From UBA830 sp038146925 (GTDB lineage: Bacteria; Pseudomonadota; Alphaproteobacteria; MPNO01; UBA830): a stretch of 64,000 nucleotides of DNA. Below, piece after piece: positions 51,578 to 59,523 of the stretch. The notes under the pieces were generated by a model. The model was not told the origin of the DNA, did no database searches, and worked only from the letters and a program-made list of their open reading frames with translations. How positions within the stretch are numbered: position 1 is the stretch's first letter; each line of letters starts with the position of its first letter. Location of the stretch: assembly GCA_038146925.1 (NCBI GenBank), contig JAYQSP010000010.1, forward strand, positions 1-64,000, written 5' to 3'. A program made the translations under genes and the position numbers.

Positions 51578-54118
51578 ATGTCTGGCGTGGACCAACGGCC
51601 CGTTGTGACGGCCGTTCTCGGCCCCACCAATACCGGCAAGACCCATTACGCGATCGAGCGCATGCTCGGTCATGCGACCGGGATGATCGGTTTTCCGCTG
51701 AGACTGCTGGCGCGCGAAAATTACGACCGGGTGGTGAAGCAAAAGGGCGCGGCCCGGGTCGCGCTGGTCACCGGCGAGGAAAAAATCATTCCGCCGCGGG
51801 CCGATTATTTCATATGTACCGTCGAATCCATGCCGCTCGACCGCGAAGTCGAATTCCTTGCCATCGACGAGATCCAGATGTGCGCCGACCCGGAACGCGG
51901 CCACGTCTTTACCGACCGGCTGCTGCGCGCCCGCGGTGCGGAGGAAACGCTGTTTCTCGGCGCCGACACGATCCGCCCGGTGATCGAACGGCTGGTGCCC
52001 GAGGCCGATTTCGTGTCCCGCCCGCGCCTGTCGAAACTGACCTATGTGGGTCCGCGCAAGATCACCCGTCTGCCGCGCCACAGCGCCGTCGTCGCGTTTT
52101 CGATTAACGAAGTCTATGCCATCGCTGAACTGATGCGCCGCCAGCGCGGCGGCACGGCGGTGGTGCTCGGCGCGCTCAGCCCGCGAACGCGCAACGCCCA
52201 GGTTGAAATGTACCAGGGCGGGGATGTGGATTATCTGGTGGCGACCGACGCGATCGGCATGGGTCTGAACATGAACATCGATCACGTCGCCTTCGCAGGC
52301 ACACGGAAATTCGACGGCCGCAACTACCGCAACCTGACCACGCCCGAAATCGCCCAGATCGCCGGTCGTGCCGGGCGTCATATGTCCGACGGCACGTTCG
52401 GCCCCATCGCCGAGATAGGTTCGTTTGACGAAGATGTCGTCAACGCGATCGAGGATCACAAATTCGAGCCGCTGACCGGAATCTACTGGCGCAATTCGGA
52501 TCTCGATTTCCGCTCCGGCAAAGGACTGCTGAAATCGCTCGAAACCCCGCCGTCCCGCCCGGAACTGCTGCGCGCCCGGGACGCCGACGACAAGATTGCG
52601 CTGGCCAATCTGCTGCGCGACGAGGCCGTCGCGGGGCGCGCCACGACGCCCGATACGGTCCGTCTGTTATGGGATATCTGCCAGATTCCCGATTTCCGCA
52701 AAACCATGGCCGACGTGCATGCCAACCTGCTGGGCCGGCTGTTCCGCGAACTGACCGACGGCGACTGCCTGCCCGCCGACTGGGTCGCCGACCAGGTCGC
52801 CCAGCTCGACCGGGTCGACGGCGATATCGATACGCTGATGGCGCGGATTGCGCATGTCCGCACCTGGACTTACATTTCCCATCGCGCCGACTGGCTGGAA
52901 GACGCCCCGACCTGGCAGGCGCGGACGCGAGACTTGGAAGACAAGATTTCGGATGCCCTGCATAACAGCCTTACCCAGCGTTTTGTCGACCGCCGCGCCG
53001 CGGCGCTTACCCGCATGAAGGACGGCGACGATTATACCGCCGTCGTCGGCAAGGACGGCGATGTCTCGGTCGGCGGCGAATTTGTCGGCCATCTCGAAGG
53101 GTTTCGGTTTGTGCCGGATTCCAGCGCCGCCGCCTCGGGCCGCCAGACATTGATGTCCGCCGCCAACAAGGCGCTGCGTGGCGAGATCGATGCGCGGGTC
53201 GATGCGCTGTGCGGCGCGCCCGACGCCGTTTTTTCCATCGACGGCGCCGGTGCAATCGCCTGGTCGGGCGCGACGATCGCCCGACTCGAAAAAGGCGCCG
53301 ATATCGTATCGCTTAACGTCGCCGTGCTGCCCAGCGATTACCTGTCCGCGGAGCAACGCGAACGCATGCGCAAACGCCTGCTGGCCTGGGTAAATGCGCA
53401 GCTGGAAGACGCGCTGGAACGGCTGATCGCCCTGAAAGGCGCGACGCTGGACGGCGTCTCCCGGGGGCTCGCCTATCGGATCGTCGAGGGACTCGGTTCG
53501 ATCCCGCGCGTGCAGGTGCTGGCCGAAATGCGCGACATGTCAAAGGAAGACCGGGCGGCGCTGCGCAGCTGCGGCGTACGTATCGGGCCGGAAACGCTGT
53601 TCCTGCCGGCGCTGGTCAAGCCCAAGGCGGTTCAGTGGCGCGCATTGCTCTGGGCCCTGTTTAACGAAAAGACGGCGCCGGACATTCCCGGCGCCGGGCT
53701 GGTCACCGTACCGGCCGGCGACGATGCGGATCCGGAATTTTTCTCCGCCTGCGGGTTCGCCTGTCTCGGCAAGCGGGCGATCCGCGTCGACGTGCTGGAC
53801 CGGGTCGCGGTCGATCTGCAGCGCCAGTCCCGCGCCGGCAAGATGGATGTAGGCGCGACGCAGCTGAACCTGCTGGGCCTGTCGATGGAAGACGCGCGCC
53901 CGGTGTTCGAAGCGCTCGGTTACGTCGCCGAGGAAGAGGGCGAAACCCTGACCTGGAAATGGGGCGGGCGGCCGAAAACAAAACCCGGGGGCGCTCGCAA
54001 GGGCAAGCCGGGCCGCAAACCCGGCAAGGCCGGCAAGCCCAGACGGAAGAACCCCAAACCCCAGAAGATCGACGAAGATTCGCCCTTCGCGAAGCTCCGC
54101 GAACTCAAGCTGTCTTGA
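51578..54118 (+). CDS. SUV3-like superfamily 2 helicase
   Basis: 846 residues. Walker A GPTNTGKTHYAIERM, Walker B with DEIQ (AIDEIQM), LGADT (motif III-like), ATDAIGMGLNMNIDHVAFAG and QIAGRAGRH (motif VI). This is the pattern of mitochondrial SUV3, an RNA/DNA helicase of the degradosome. The large C-terminal part is lineage-specific and ends in a Lys/Gly/Pro-rich basic tail (about residues 795-830), likely nucleic-acid binding. Its TGA overlaps the TTG of the S4 gene (TTGA), suggesting coordinated function in RNA handling. Confidence 0.9.
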   Translation: MSGVDQRPVVTAVLGPTNTGKTHYAIERMLGHATGMIGFPLRLLARENYDRVVKQKGAARVALVTGEEKIIPPRADYFICTVESMPLDREVEFLAIDEIQMCADPERGHVFTDRLLRARGAEETLFLGADTIRPVIERLVPEADFVSRPRLSKLTYVGPRKITRLPRHSAVVAFSINEVYAIAELMRRQRGGTAVVLGALSPRTRNAQVEMYQGGDVDYLVATDAIGMGLNMNIDHVAFAGTRKFDGRNYRNLTTPEIAQIAGRAGRHMSDGTFGPIAEIGSFDEDVVNAIEDHKFEPLTGIYWRNSDLDFRSGKGLLKSLETPPSRPELLRARDADDKIALANLLRDEAVAGRATTPDTVRLLWDICQIPDFRKTMADVHANLLGRLFRELTDGDCLPADWVADQVAQLDRVDGDIDTLMARIAHVRTWTYISHRADWLEDAPTWQARTRDLEDKISDALHNSLTQRFVDRRAAALTRMKDGDDYTAVVGKDGDVSVGGEFVGHLEGFRFVPDSSAAASGRQTLMSAANKALRGEIDARVDALCGAPDAVFSIDGAGAIAWSGATIARLEKGADIVSLNVAVLPSDYLSAEQRERMRKRLLAWVNAQLEDALERLIALKGATLDGVSRGLAYRIVEGLGSIPRVQVLAEMRDMSKEDRAALRSCGVRIGPETLFLPALVKPKAVQWRALLWALFNEKTAPDIPGAGLVTVPAGDDADPEFFSACGFACLGKRAIRVDVLDRVAVDLQRQSRAGKMDVGATQLNLLGLSMEDARPVFEALGYVAEEEGETLTWKWGGRPKTKPGGARKGKPGRKPGKAGKPRRKNPKPQKIDEDSPFAKLRELKLS

Positions 54119-54405
54119 GCGGCGACGGCATTCGCCTCGACAAATGGCTGTGGCAGGCCCGGTTTTTCAAAAGTCGCAGCCTTGCCAGCAAGGTTTGCGC
54201 GGCCGGCAAGGTACGGGTCGACGGCGAGATCGTCCGTAAATCCCATTACACGGTGCGTATCGGCCACGTGCTGACGTTTCCCAAGGCGCGGGACGTGCAG
54301 GTCGTCCGGATCGAAGCGCTGGGTACGCGGCGCGGACCTGCCGCCGAAGCGCGGGAGCTGTATACGCCGCTGGAACCGGTCTCTCAGTCCGCGGCGGACT
54401 GCTGA
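54115..54405 (+). CDS. S4-domain RNA-binding protein (Hsp15-like)
   Basis: 96 residues. The S4 fold starts IRLDKWLWQARFFKSRSLAS and continues CAAGKVRVDGEIV. This resembles HslR/Hsp15, which binds ribosomal 50S subunits carrying stalled nascent chains. The TTG at 54115 is the only plausible start and overlaps the helicase stop. Its last 22 bp overlap the convergent DUF938 gene. Confidence 0.88.
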   Translation: MSGDGIRLDKWLWQARFFKSRSLASKVCAAGKVRVDGEIVRKSHYTVRIGHVLTFPKARDVQVVRIEALGTRRGPAAEARELYTPLEPVSQSAADC

Positions 54406-55004
54406 AAAATTACCGACTGGTTGTTGGCCGGCATCTCGATCCGCTCCACGAAACGGAGCCCGTTCTTCTCCGATTCCGCGACGACGGCCTCCAGATCGCG
54501 CACCCCCCAGGTTTCGTTCTGATCGCGCAGCGACCGGTCGAAGGCTTCGTTGGACGGCGCGGTATGCGCGCCGCCGATCCGGTAGGGTCCGTACAGATAC
54601 AGCGCCCCGCCGGGCGGCAGCAGGCGCGCCGCGTTGCGCATCAGGCCCTCTGTTGCGTCCCACGGCGAAATATGGATGACGTTGACGCACATCACGGCGT
54701 CGGCGACAGCCAGCGGCAGGACGACGTCGGAGGCGTTGATCGACAGTGGCGGGCACAGGTTCGGCCGATCCGCGGCATCGACCCAGGCCTGGATGCTGTC
54801 GACGTTCAGCGGGTCCGGGTCGCTGGGCTGCCAAGTCAGCGCCGGGAATCTCTCCGAAAAATAAAACGCGTGTTCGCCCGACCCGCTGCCGATTTCGAGC
54901 ACGGTGCCGGTGTGGGGCAGGACGCGGGCGAGCACGTCGCCGATGGCGTCCCGGTTTCGGGCCGTGGCCGGGAAATGCCGCGCTTTTTCGGAAGGGAGTT
55001 CCAT
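54384..55004 (-). CDS. DUF938 methyltransferase-like protein
   Basis: 206 residues with a SAM-binding core: TVLEIGSGSGEHAFYFSERF (motif I), WQPSDPDPLNVDSI, VMCVNVIHISPWDATEGLM and GGALYLYGPYRIGG. This matches the DUF938 class I methyltransferase family; the substrate is unknown. ATG at 55004. It overlaps the S4 gene tail-to-tail by 22 bp. Confidence 0.87.
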   Translation of the reverse strand: MELPSEKARHFPATARNRDAIGDVLARVLPHTGTVLEIGSGSGEHAFYFSERFPALTWQPSDPDPLNVDSIQAWVDAADRPNLCPPLSINASDVVLPLAVADAVMCVNVIHISPWDATEGLMRNAARLLPPGGALYLYGPYRIGGAHTAPSNEAFDRSLRDQNETWGVRDLEAVVAESEKNGLRFVERIEMPANNQSVIFQQSAAD

Positions 55005-55078
55005 GCCGGCACCATAGCCCAGAAAAGACGCGGATGCATACGATTGCCGCCGCAAAGCGCCTGTGATACCCACCCTCC

Positions 55079-55555
55079 ATGCTCGACAGATTCAAAGCCT
55101 TTTTCGAAGACAAGGGTGCCGCCGCCGACAGCGACGACGGGGGCCACACGCCCGACGAATTCCACCTTGCCGCGGCTGCGCTGCTGGTGCATGCGGCGAC
55201 CGTGGATGCGGAGTTCGATGCGGAGGAACGTCGCCGCATCGAATGGCTGTGCGAAACCAGATTCGATCTCGGCCACGACGAAGCCCATGCGCTGCTTGAA
55301 GCGGCCGAACGCGAAGCCGGGGAATCGGTGCAGCTGCTGCGCTTCACCCGCACCATCAAGGACGGATTCTCCTACGACGAACGCGTCCACCTGATGGAAA
55401 TGCTATGGGAAGTCGTCTATGCCGACGAAATCGTGGAGGCCCACGAGGCGATGCTGATGCGCCGGATCGCCGGGTTGATTTATGTCGATGACCGCGACAG
55501 CGGCATCGCCAGATCGCGGGTGCGGGCGCGACTGGAAGCGGAAGAAAGAGACTGA
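55079..55555 (+). CDS. TerB family tellurite-resistance-like protein
   Basis: 158 residues, all-helical. The TerB pattern HLAAAALLVHAATVDAEFDA, followed by DYDERVHLMEMLWEVVYADE-like repeats (FSYDERVHLMEMLWEVVYAD), provides two acidic metal-binding turns. Most such housekeeping TerB proteins have no proven role in tellurite resistance. Divergent from DUF938, upstream of fdxA by 147 bp. Confidence 0.85.
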   Translation: MLDRFKAFFEDKGAAADSDDGGHTPDEFHLAAAALLVHAATVDAEFDAEERRRIEWLCETRFDLGHDEAHALLEAAEREAGESVQLLRFTRTIKDGFSYDERVHLMEMLWEVVYADEIVEAHEAMLMRRIAGLIYVDDRDSGIARSRVRARLEAEERD

Positions 55556-55702
55556 ATCGGGACCGGATAAAAATGGTTGGTCGGAGTCATAAAAAATACT
55601 AGTTTGGCCGTGGCCGCTTCGCGGCCCATCGAGGAGACGGCTTCGGCCGTGGGGATAAACAATGCGGGCGGCAACGCCTGAAAAGAGATTACGGAGATCG
55701 GT

Positions 55703-56041
55703 ATGACGTACGTCGTCAATGATGCGTGCATCAAGTGCAAGTTTATGGATTGCGTCGAGGTGTGCCCGGTGGACTGCTTCTACGAGGGCGAGAATATGCT
55801 CGTGATTCATCCCGATGAATGCATCGACTGCGGCGTCTGCGAGCCGGAATGCCCGGTCGAAGCCATTCATCCCGACACGGACGATGTGTCGGACAAGTAT
55901 CTAGAAGTAAATCGCAAATTTGCGGATATCTGGCCCAATATCACCCGCAAGGGCGATCAGCCGGCCGATGCCGATGACTGGCGCGACAAGGAAAACAAGT
56001 TCGAAGAGCACTTCAGCGAAGCACCCGGTCAGGGTACCTGA
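55703..56041 (+). CDS. fdxA: 7Fe ferredoxin FdxA
   Basis: An electron carrier with one 3Fe-4S and one 4Fe-4S cluster. 112 residues; nine cysteines at 9, 12, 17, 21, 25, 40, 43, 46, 50, arranged as CIKCKFMDCVEVCPVDC and CIDCGVCEPECP. A family-typical C-terminal extension follows (YLEVNRKFADIWPNITRKG). ATG at 55703 with GGAG upstream. A strong terminator follows before carD. Confidence 0.96.
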   Translation: MTYVVNDACIKCKFMDCVEVCPVDCFYEGENMLVIHPDECIDCGVCEPECPVEAIHPDTDDVSDKYLEVNRKFADIWPNITRKGDQPADADDWRDKENKFEEHFSEAPGQGT

Positions 56042-56080
56042 CCTGTTTGAGCGCCTGAACAACGCAACTTTCGCACAATT

Positions 56081-56124
56081 CGAAGCCCGGCATTCCGATG
56101 AGGAATGCCGGGCTTCGGCGTTTT
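56081..56124 (+). terminator. Intrinsic terminator after fdxA
   Basis: A 16-bp perfect stem (CGAAGCCCGGCATTCC and its complement) with a 5-nt loop, followed by GGCGTTTT. The stretch 56042-56362 holds this terminator and then AT-richer DNA that probably contains the carD promoter; nothing else was recognised. Confidence 0.85.
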
Positions 56125-56362
56125 GGGCGGCGGAATCCCGTCTGAACCGGCCGGATTGGACAGTTTTGCCCTAAAATACTGTTATTTCACTGAAAATCGT
56201 GCTATGTGATGCCCAGCCAGGCAGGTGGAGCCTCAGGCGGTCGCATTTCACCCCATATATCGATCCTGACAACGATATTTGTCTGTCGGGAGGCATATGA
56301 CGGTTTGGGTGAGCAACCTTGACCTTCCGCCGGCCGATTAATGATCGAATTGAGAGTAAGTG

Positions 56363-57049
56363 ATGGCACAGGCCAAAACGACGAAATCCAAGCCCAAGCC
56401 CAAGGCAAAAGCCGCAACGGCCAAGAAAACCGCGGCGAAAGCTGCGCCGAAGAAAGCGGCCGCCAAGAAGCCGGCTGCGAAGAAAGCCGCGGCCAAGAAA
56501 CCGGCCGCCACGGCGACTGCCAAACCCGCAGCCAAGAAGCCGGCTGCGAAATCGGCCTCCAAGAAACTGCCCTTCGCAAAGGGCGATTACGTCGTTTATC
56601 CGACGCATGGCGTCGGCAAGGTGACGGGCATCGAAAAACGCGAAGTGGCGGGCTTCAACCTGCAGCTTTTCGTCATTCTGTTCGATTCCGAGAAAATGAC
56701 GCTCCGCGTGCCGGTCGAAAAAGTCACCGATTCGGGACTGCGCAAAATCAGTTCGAAGGACAAGATGCAGGCGGTCACTGCTACTCTGAAGGGCCGCGCC
56801 CGGTCGAAACGGACGATGTGGAGCCGCCGCGCCCAGGAATACGAAGCGAAGATCAACAGCGGCGATCCGGTTGCCATCGCCGAAGTGGTGCGCGATCTGT
56901 ACCGCGCGGCCGGCCAGCCTGAACAATCCTACAGCGAACGCCAGATGTACGAAGCGGCGCTGGAGCGACTGGTCAACGAATATGCGCTGGTCGAAAAGCT
57001 GGATGTCGAGGCTGCGACCGAGAAGATCGAGAACGTGCTCGCCGGTTAA
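56363..57049 (+). CDS. CarD family transcriptional regulator with H1-like lysine tail
   Basis: CarD/CdnL proteins bind RNA polymerase beta and stabilise open promoter complexes, notably at rRNA genes. 228 residues. The first 68 are Lys/Ala/Pro/Thr only in character (23 lysines, no acidic residue; repeated AAKKPA units), like histone H1. The CarD RNAP-interaction domain starts FAKGDYVVYPTHGVGKVTGI. A helical DNA-contact domain follows (KRTMWSRRAQEYEAKINSGD, AEVVRDLYRA). ATG at 56363 preferred over GTG one codon earlier. It ends at a terminator. Confidence 0.93.
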   Translation: MAQAKTTKSKPKPKAKAATAKKTAAKAAPKKAAAKKPAAKKAAAKKPAATATAKPAAKKPAAKSASKKLPFAKGDYVVYPTHGVGKVTGIEKREVAGFNLQLFVILFDSEKMTLRVPVEKVTDSGLRKISSKDKMQAVTATLKGRARSKRTMWSRRAQEYEAKINSGDPVAIAEVVRDLYRAAGQPEQSYSERQMYEAALERLVNEYALVEKLDVEAATEKIENVLAG

Positions 57050-57072
57050 GCCATTACCCGGCACGAACCGTG

Positions 57073-57101
57073 AAAACGCCCGCATGTCGCGGGCGTTTTT
57101 T
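57073..57101 (+). terminator. Bidirectional terminator between carD and adenylate cyclase
   Basis: An 11-bp stem (AAAACGCCCGC/GCGGGCGTTTT) with a 5-nt loop and a run of T at 57096-57101. On the other strand the stem is followed by TTTT, so it can serve both convergent genes. It overlaps the cyclase stop codon. Confidence 0.88.
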
Positions 57102-58923
57102 ATTCCAGGTGCCAGACGTCGATATCGCCGTCGCGCCCGCGAACATCATAGCGGCCCAGGTTTCGGAGGCTGTTCCTGTCGGCGGTCAGCGCGACCGTGT
57201 CGCCGCTGATCAGAACGCTGGCATCGCTGTCCGTGCCGATTTCCTTCGACAGCTGTTCCAGCCGTGCCGCGACGTTCACGGTATCGCCGACAAGGGTATA
57301 GTTGACGCGGCCCGGTGCGCCGATATTGCCGACCAGCGCGTCGCCGGTATGGATTCCGATCCGCACGGAGGGGGCGACGCGCCCGTCCCCGCGCCGGGCA
57401 GCGTTGTCCCTCGCGACGCGCTCGCAGATCGACCGCGCAGCACGGAGCGCACGGTCGACGTTGTTTCCGGTTTCGTCCGGTTCCCAGAACGCCATCACGG
57501 AATCGCCGATATATTTGTCGACCGTGCCGCCTTCGGCCTCGATGCAGGCAACCAGAATGGAGAAATGTTCGTTCAGCATCGTCGCGGTTTCGGCCGCCGA
57601 CATCAGTTCGGACAGGGTGGAAAACCCGACGATGTCGGTGAACATCACCGTCACTGTCTTTTGCTCCGACTCCACCGGCGCGTCGCGATCCATCAGACGG
57701 CGGACAAGCTGGCGGGGGACATAGGTCTCGAACGACCGCAGGCCGGTTGTCATCCGGTTAAACGCATTGGAGGCCTCGTTCAGCTCCCGGACCCGGCTCG
57801 GTTTCAGGCGCGGTACGTTTTCCATGTCGAGATCGGCGATGGCCGAAGATCCGGCCGCCAGCTCGCGGATCGGCGCGCTGATGCGACGGCCCAGAAACAC
57901 CGCGGCAAGAACGCTAAGCAAGATCACCACACCGCCCGCGATACCGGCAATAATCAGTCGGCGGAATTCCAGACCGAGACCGTCCTCCGGTCCGATGGAA
58001 ATGCCGACGAGCAGAGGCTTGGGGCCGAAGCCGGTAAGCTCGCGGTAAAGATATACATAAGTTTCGCCGTCGATCCCCAACGCGTGCCCCTTCGTGTTCT
58101 CATCCAGGTCGAAGAACAGTTTTTCACGCCCGTTTTTGCGCCAGATCTCTTCGAGAATCGGATCGTCGACCTGATCCAGCGTCGGCAGCGGGATGTCACC
58201 GTCATAGACGTAATCGCCGTCCTTCATGCTGGGATGCGCCAGGACGTGATCTTTGCCGTAAAGAATGAACCGGTTGTCCGCCAGGGCCACGTTTCCGGAC
58301 CGGGCGATAAAACGGGACAGTTCGCGTACCGTGACGCCCGACACCAGCATGCCGCGGAATGTATCTCCTTCGTGGATCGGCGTTCTTACCGACAGGACCG
58401 CCGAGCGCGCTTCCGGCAGCCAGAACGGCCGACCCCAATGCGATTGGTACATCCGCCGCGCCATATCGAGGCTGTTCAGTGTGCCGGCATCGGGCAATAC
58501 GGACGGCAGCAAACCGCGGCCCCGCCGCACGCGCACGCTGGTCCCGTCCGCATATACGAAACCCATGCCGAACGCCTGCTCTGTGCCTGCCAATGCCGTC
58601 AGCAGCGTTTCGGCCAGCGCTTGTCTGTCGTCCAGATCGATCTGTCCGGTATCGATCAGTTGAGAGACGTATTCGTTGAGGTCCTGCACCGGTTCGAGGC
58701 GACGCCGGGCCTCGCGCACCAGCGACAGGGCGGCAAAGCTGGCGTTTCTGGCCAGCAGGGAGCTGGTGTTTTTCTGGGCGCTCCACATCGAGACGCCCTG
58801 GACGATCAGCATCCCGACGAAAATCAGCCCGCCAAAGCCGAGCACCAGCACCATCGTCAGAGATGTCCGCGCCCGCCCGCGTGCCGGTTCCGGCGCCTGG
58901 TCGGATTTAACGATGTCGGTCAT
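57100..58923 (-). CDS. Membrane adenylate/guanylate cyclase (class III)
   Basis: 607 residues. Transmembrane helix (about 22-44), a periplasmic Cache-type sensor region (about 50-320), second transmembrane helix (about 322-345), a HAMP-like linker (345-400), and the class III catalytic domain (about 420-600). Metal Asp430 is in VMFTDIVGF and Asp474 in DKYIGDSVMAFW, substrate-specifying Lys470 (favouring ATP), and N/R in YTLVGDTVNVAARLE. It therefore probably makes cAMP in response to an external signal. No neighbouring target was seen. Confidence 0.9.
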   Translation of the reverse strand: MTDIVKSDQAPEPARGRARTSLTMVLVLGFGGLIFVGMLIVQGVSMWSAQKNTSSLLARNASFAALSLVREARRRLEPVQDLNEYVSQLIDTGQIDLDDRQALAETLLTALAGTEQAFGMGFVYADGTSVRVRRGRGLLPSVLPDAGTLNSLDMARRMYQSHWGRPFWLPEARSAVLSVRTPIHEGDTFRGMLVSGVTVRELSRFIARSGNVALADNRFILYGKDHVLAHPSMKDGDYVYDGDIPLPTLDQVDDPILEEIWRKNGREKLFFDLDENTKGHALGIDGETYVYLYRELTGFGPKPLLVGISIGPEDGLGLEFRRLIIAGIAGGVVILLSVLAAVFLGRRISAPIRELAAGSSAIADLDMENVPRLKPSRVRELNEASNAFNRMTTGLRSFETYVPRQLVRRLMDRDAPVESEQKTVTVMFTDIVGFSTLSELMSAAETATMLNEHFSILVACIEAEGGTVDKYIGDSVMAFWEPDETGNNVDRALRAARSICERVARDNAARRGDGRVAPSVRIGIHTGDALVGNIGAPGRVNYTLVGDTVNVAARLEQLSKEIGTDSDASVLISGDTVALTADRNSLRNLGRYDVRGRDGDIDVWHLE

Positions 58924-59040
58924 GGCGGGAGCCTACGCTTCCGCGATTCTGTGTAAACCCAAAAGAATTCGATGCATGATCCATACACGCGTAATGGCGC
59001 GGGTTCCGTCTGCGGGGCGTTTCCGTGATAGGCTGGCTCC

Positions 59041-59523
59041 ATGCTGAAAAAGATCGTTTCGGGCGGACAGACCGGGGTCGACCGCGGCGCACTTGACGCG
59101 GCGCTTCCCCGCGGTTTTCCCTGCGGGGGATATTGTCCCGCCGGCCGTCGCGCGGAAGACGGACGCATTCCGGCGCGCTACCCACTGGAGGAACTGTCAT
59201 CGCCGCATTATCAGGTCCGCACCCGCCGTAACGTCGAGGAAAGCGACGGCACGCTGATCATCTCCCCCGAACCGCTGGGCGGCGGCACCCTGCTGACGGC
59301 CGGTCATGCGACGAAAACGGGACAGCCCTGTATCGTCATCCCTCCTGAATACCCGCTCGTCAGGCCGGAATCGGAGCGTCTGGCCGGCTGGACCCAGGAT
59401 CACGGCATCGCGGTTCTGAACGTCGCCGGGCCGCGCGCGAGCGCCACGCCGGATATTCACGCGATCGCCGAGGCTATCGTCGGATGGTTGATCGAAAATA
59501 CTACCGCAGCGTCACGGTCTTGA
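59041..59523 (+). CDS. YpsA-like/putative molybdenum carrier family protein
   Basis: 160 residues with a Rossmann-like SLOG/MoCo-carrier fold: KIVSGGQTGVDRGALDAAL, GGYCPAGRRAEDG, NVEESDGTLIISP and GPRASATPDIHAIAEAIVGW. The family (often called putative molybdenum carrier) has no settled role in most bacteria. ATG at 59041. Its 3' end overlaps the convergent M48 gene by 23 bp. Confidence 0.85.
   Translation: MLKKIVSGGQTGVDRGALDAALPRGFPCGGYCPAGRRAEDGRIPARYPLEELSSPHYQVRTRRNVEESDGTLIISPEPLGGGTLLTAGHATKTGQPCIVIPPEYPLVRPESERLAGWTQDHGIAVLNVAGPRASATPDIHAIAEAIVGWLIENTTAASRS

Noticed and set aside
49595..52459. A 954-codon open frame extending htpG upstream
   Set aside because: Everything before MAEEKLRFE at 51469 lies antisense to the start of the helicase gene and shows no Hsp90 homology; open only because of high GC.
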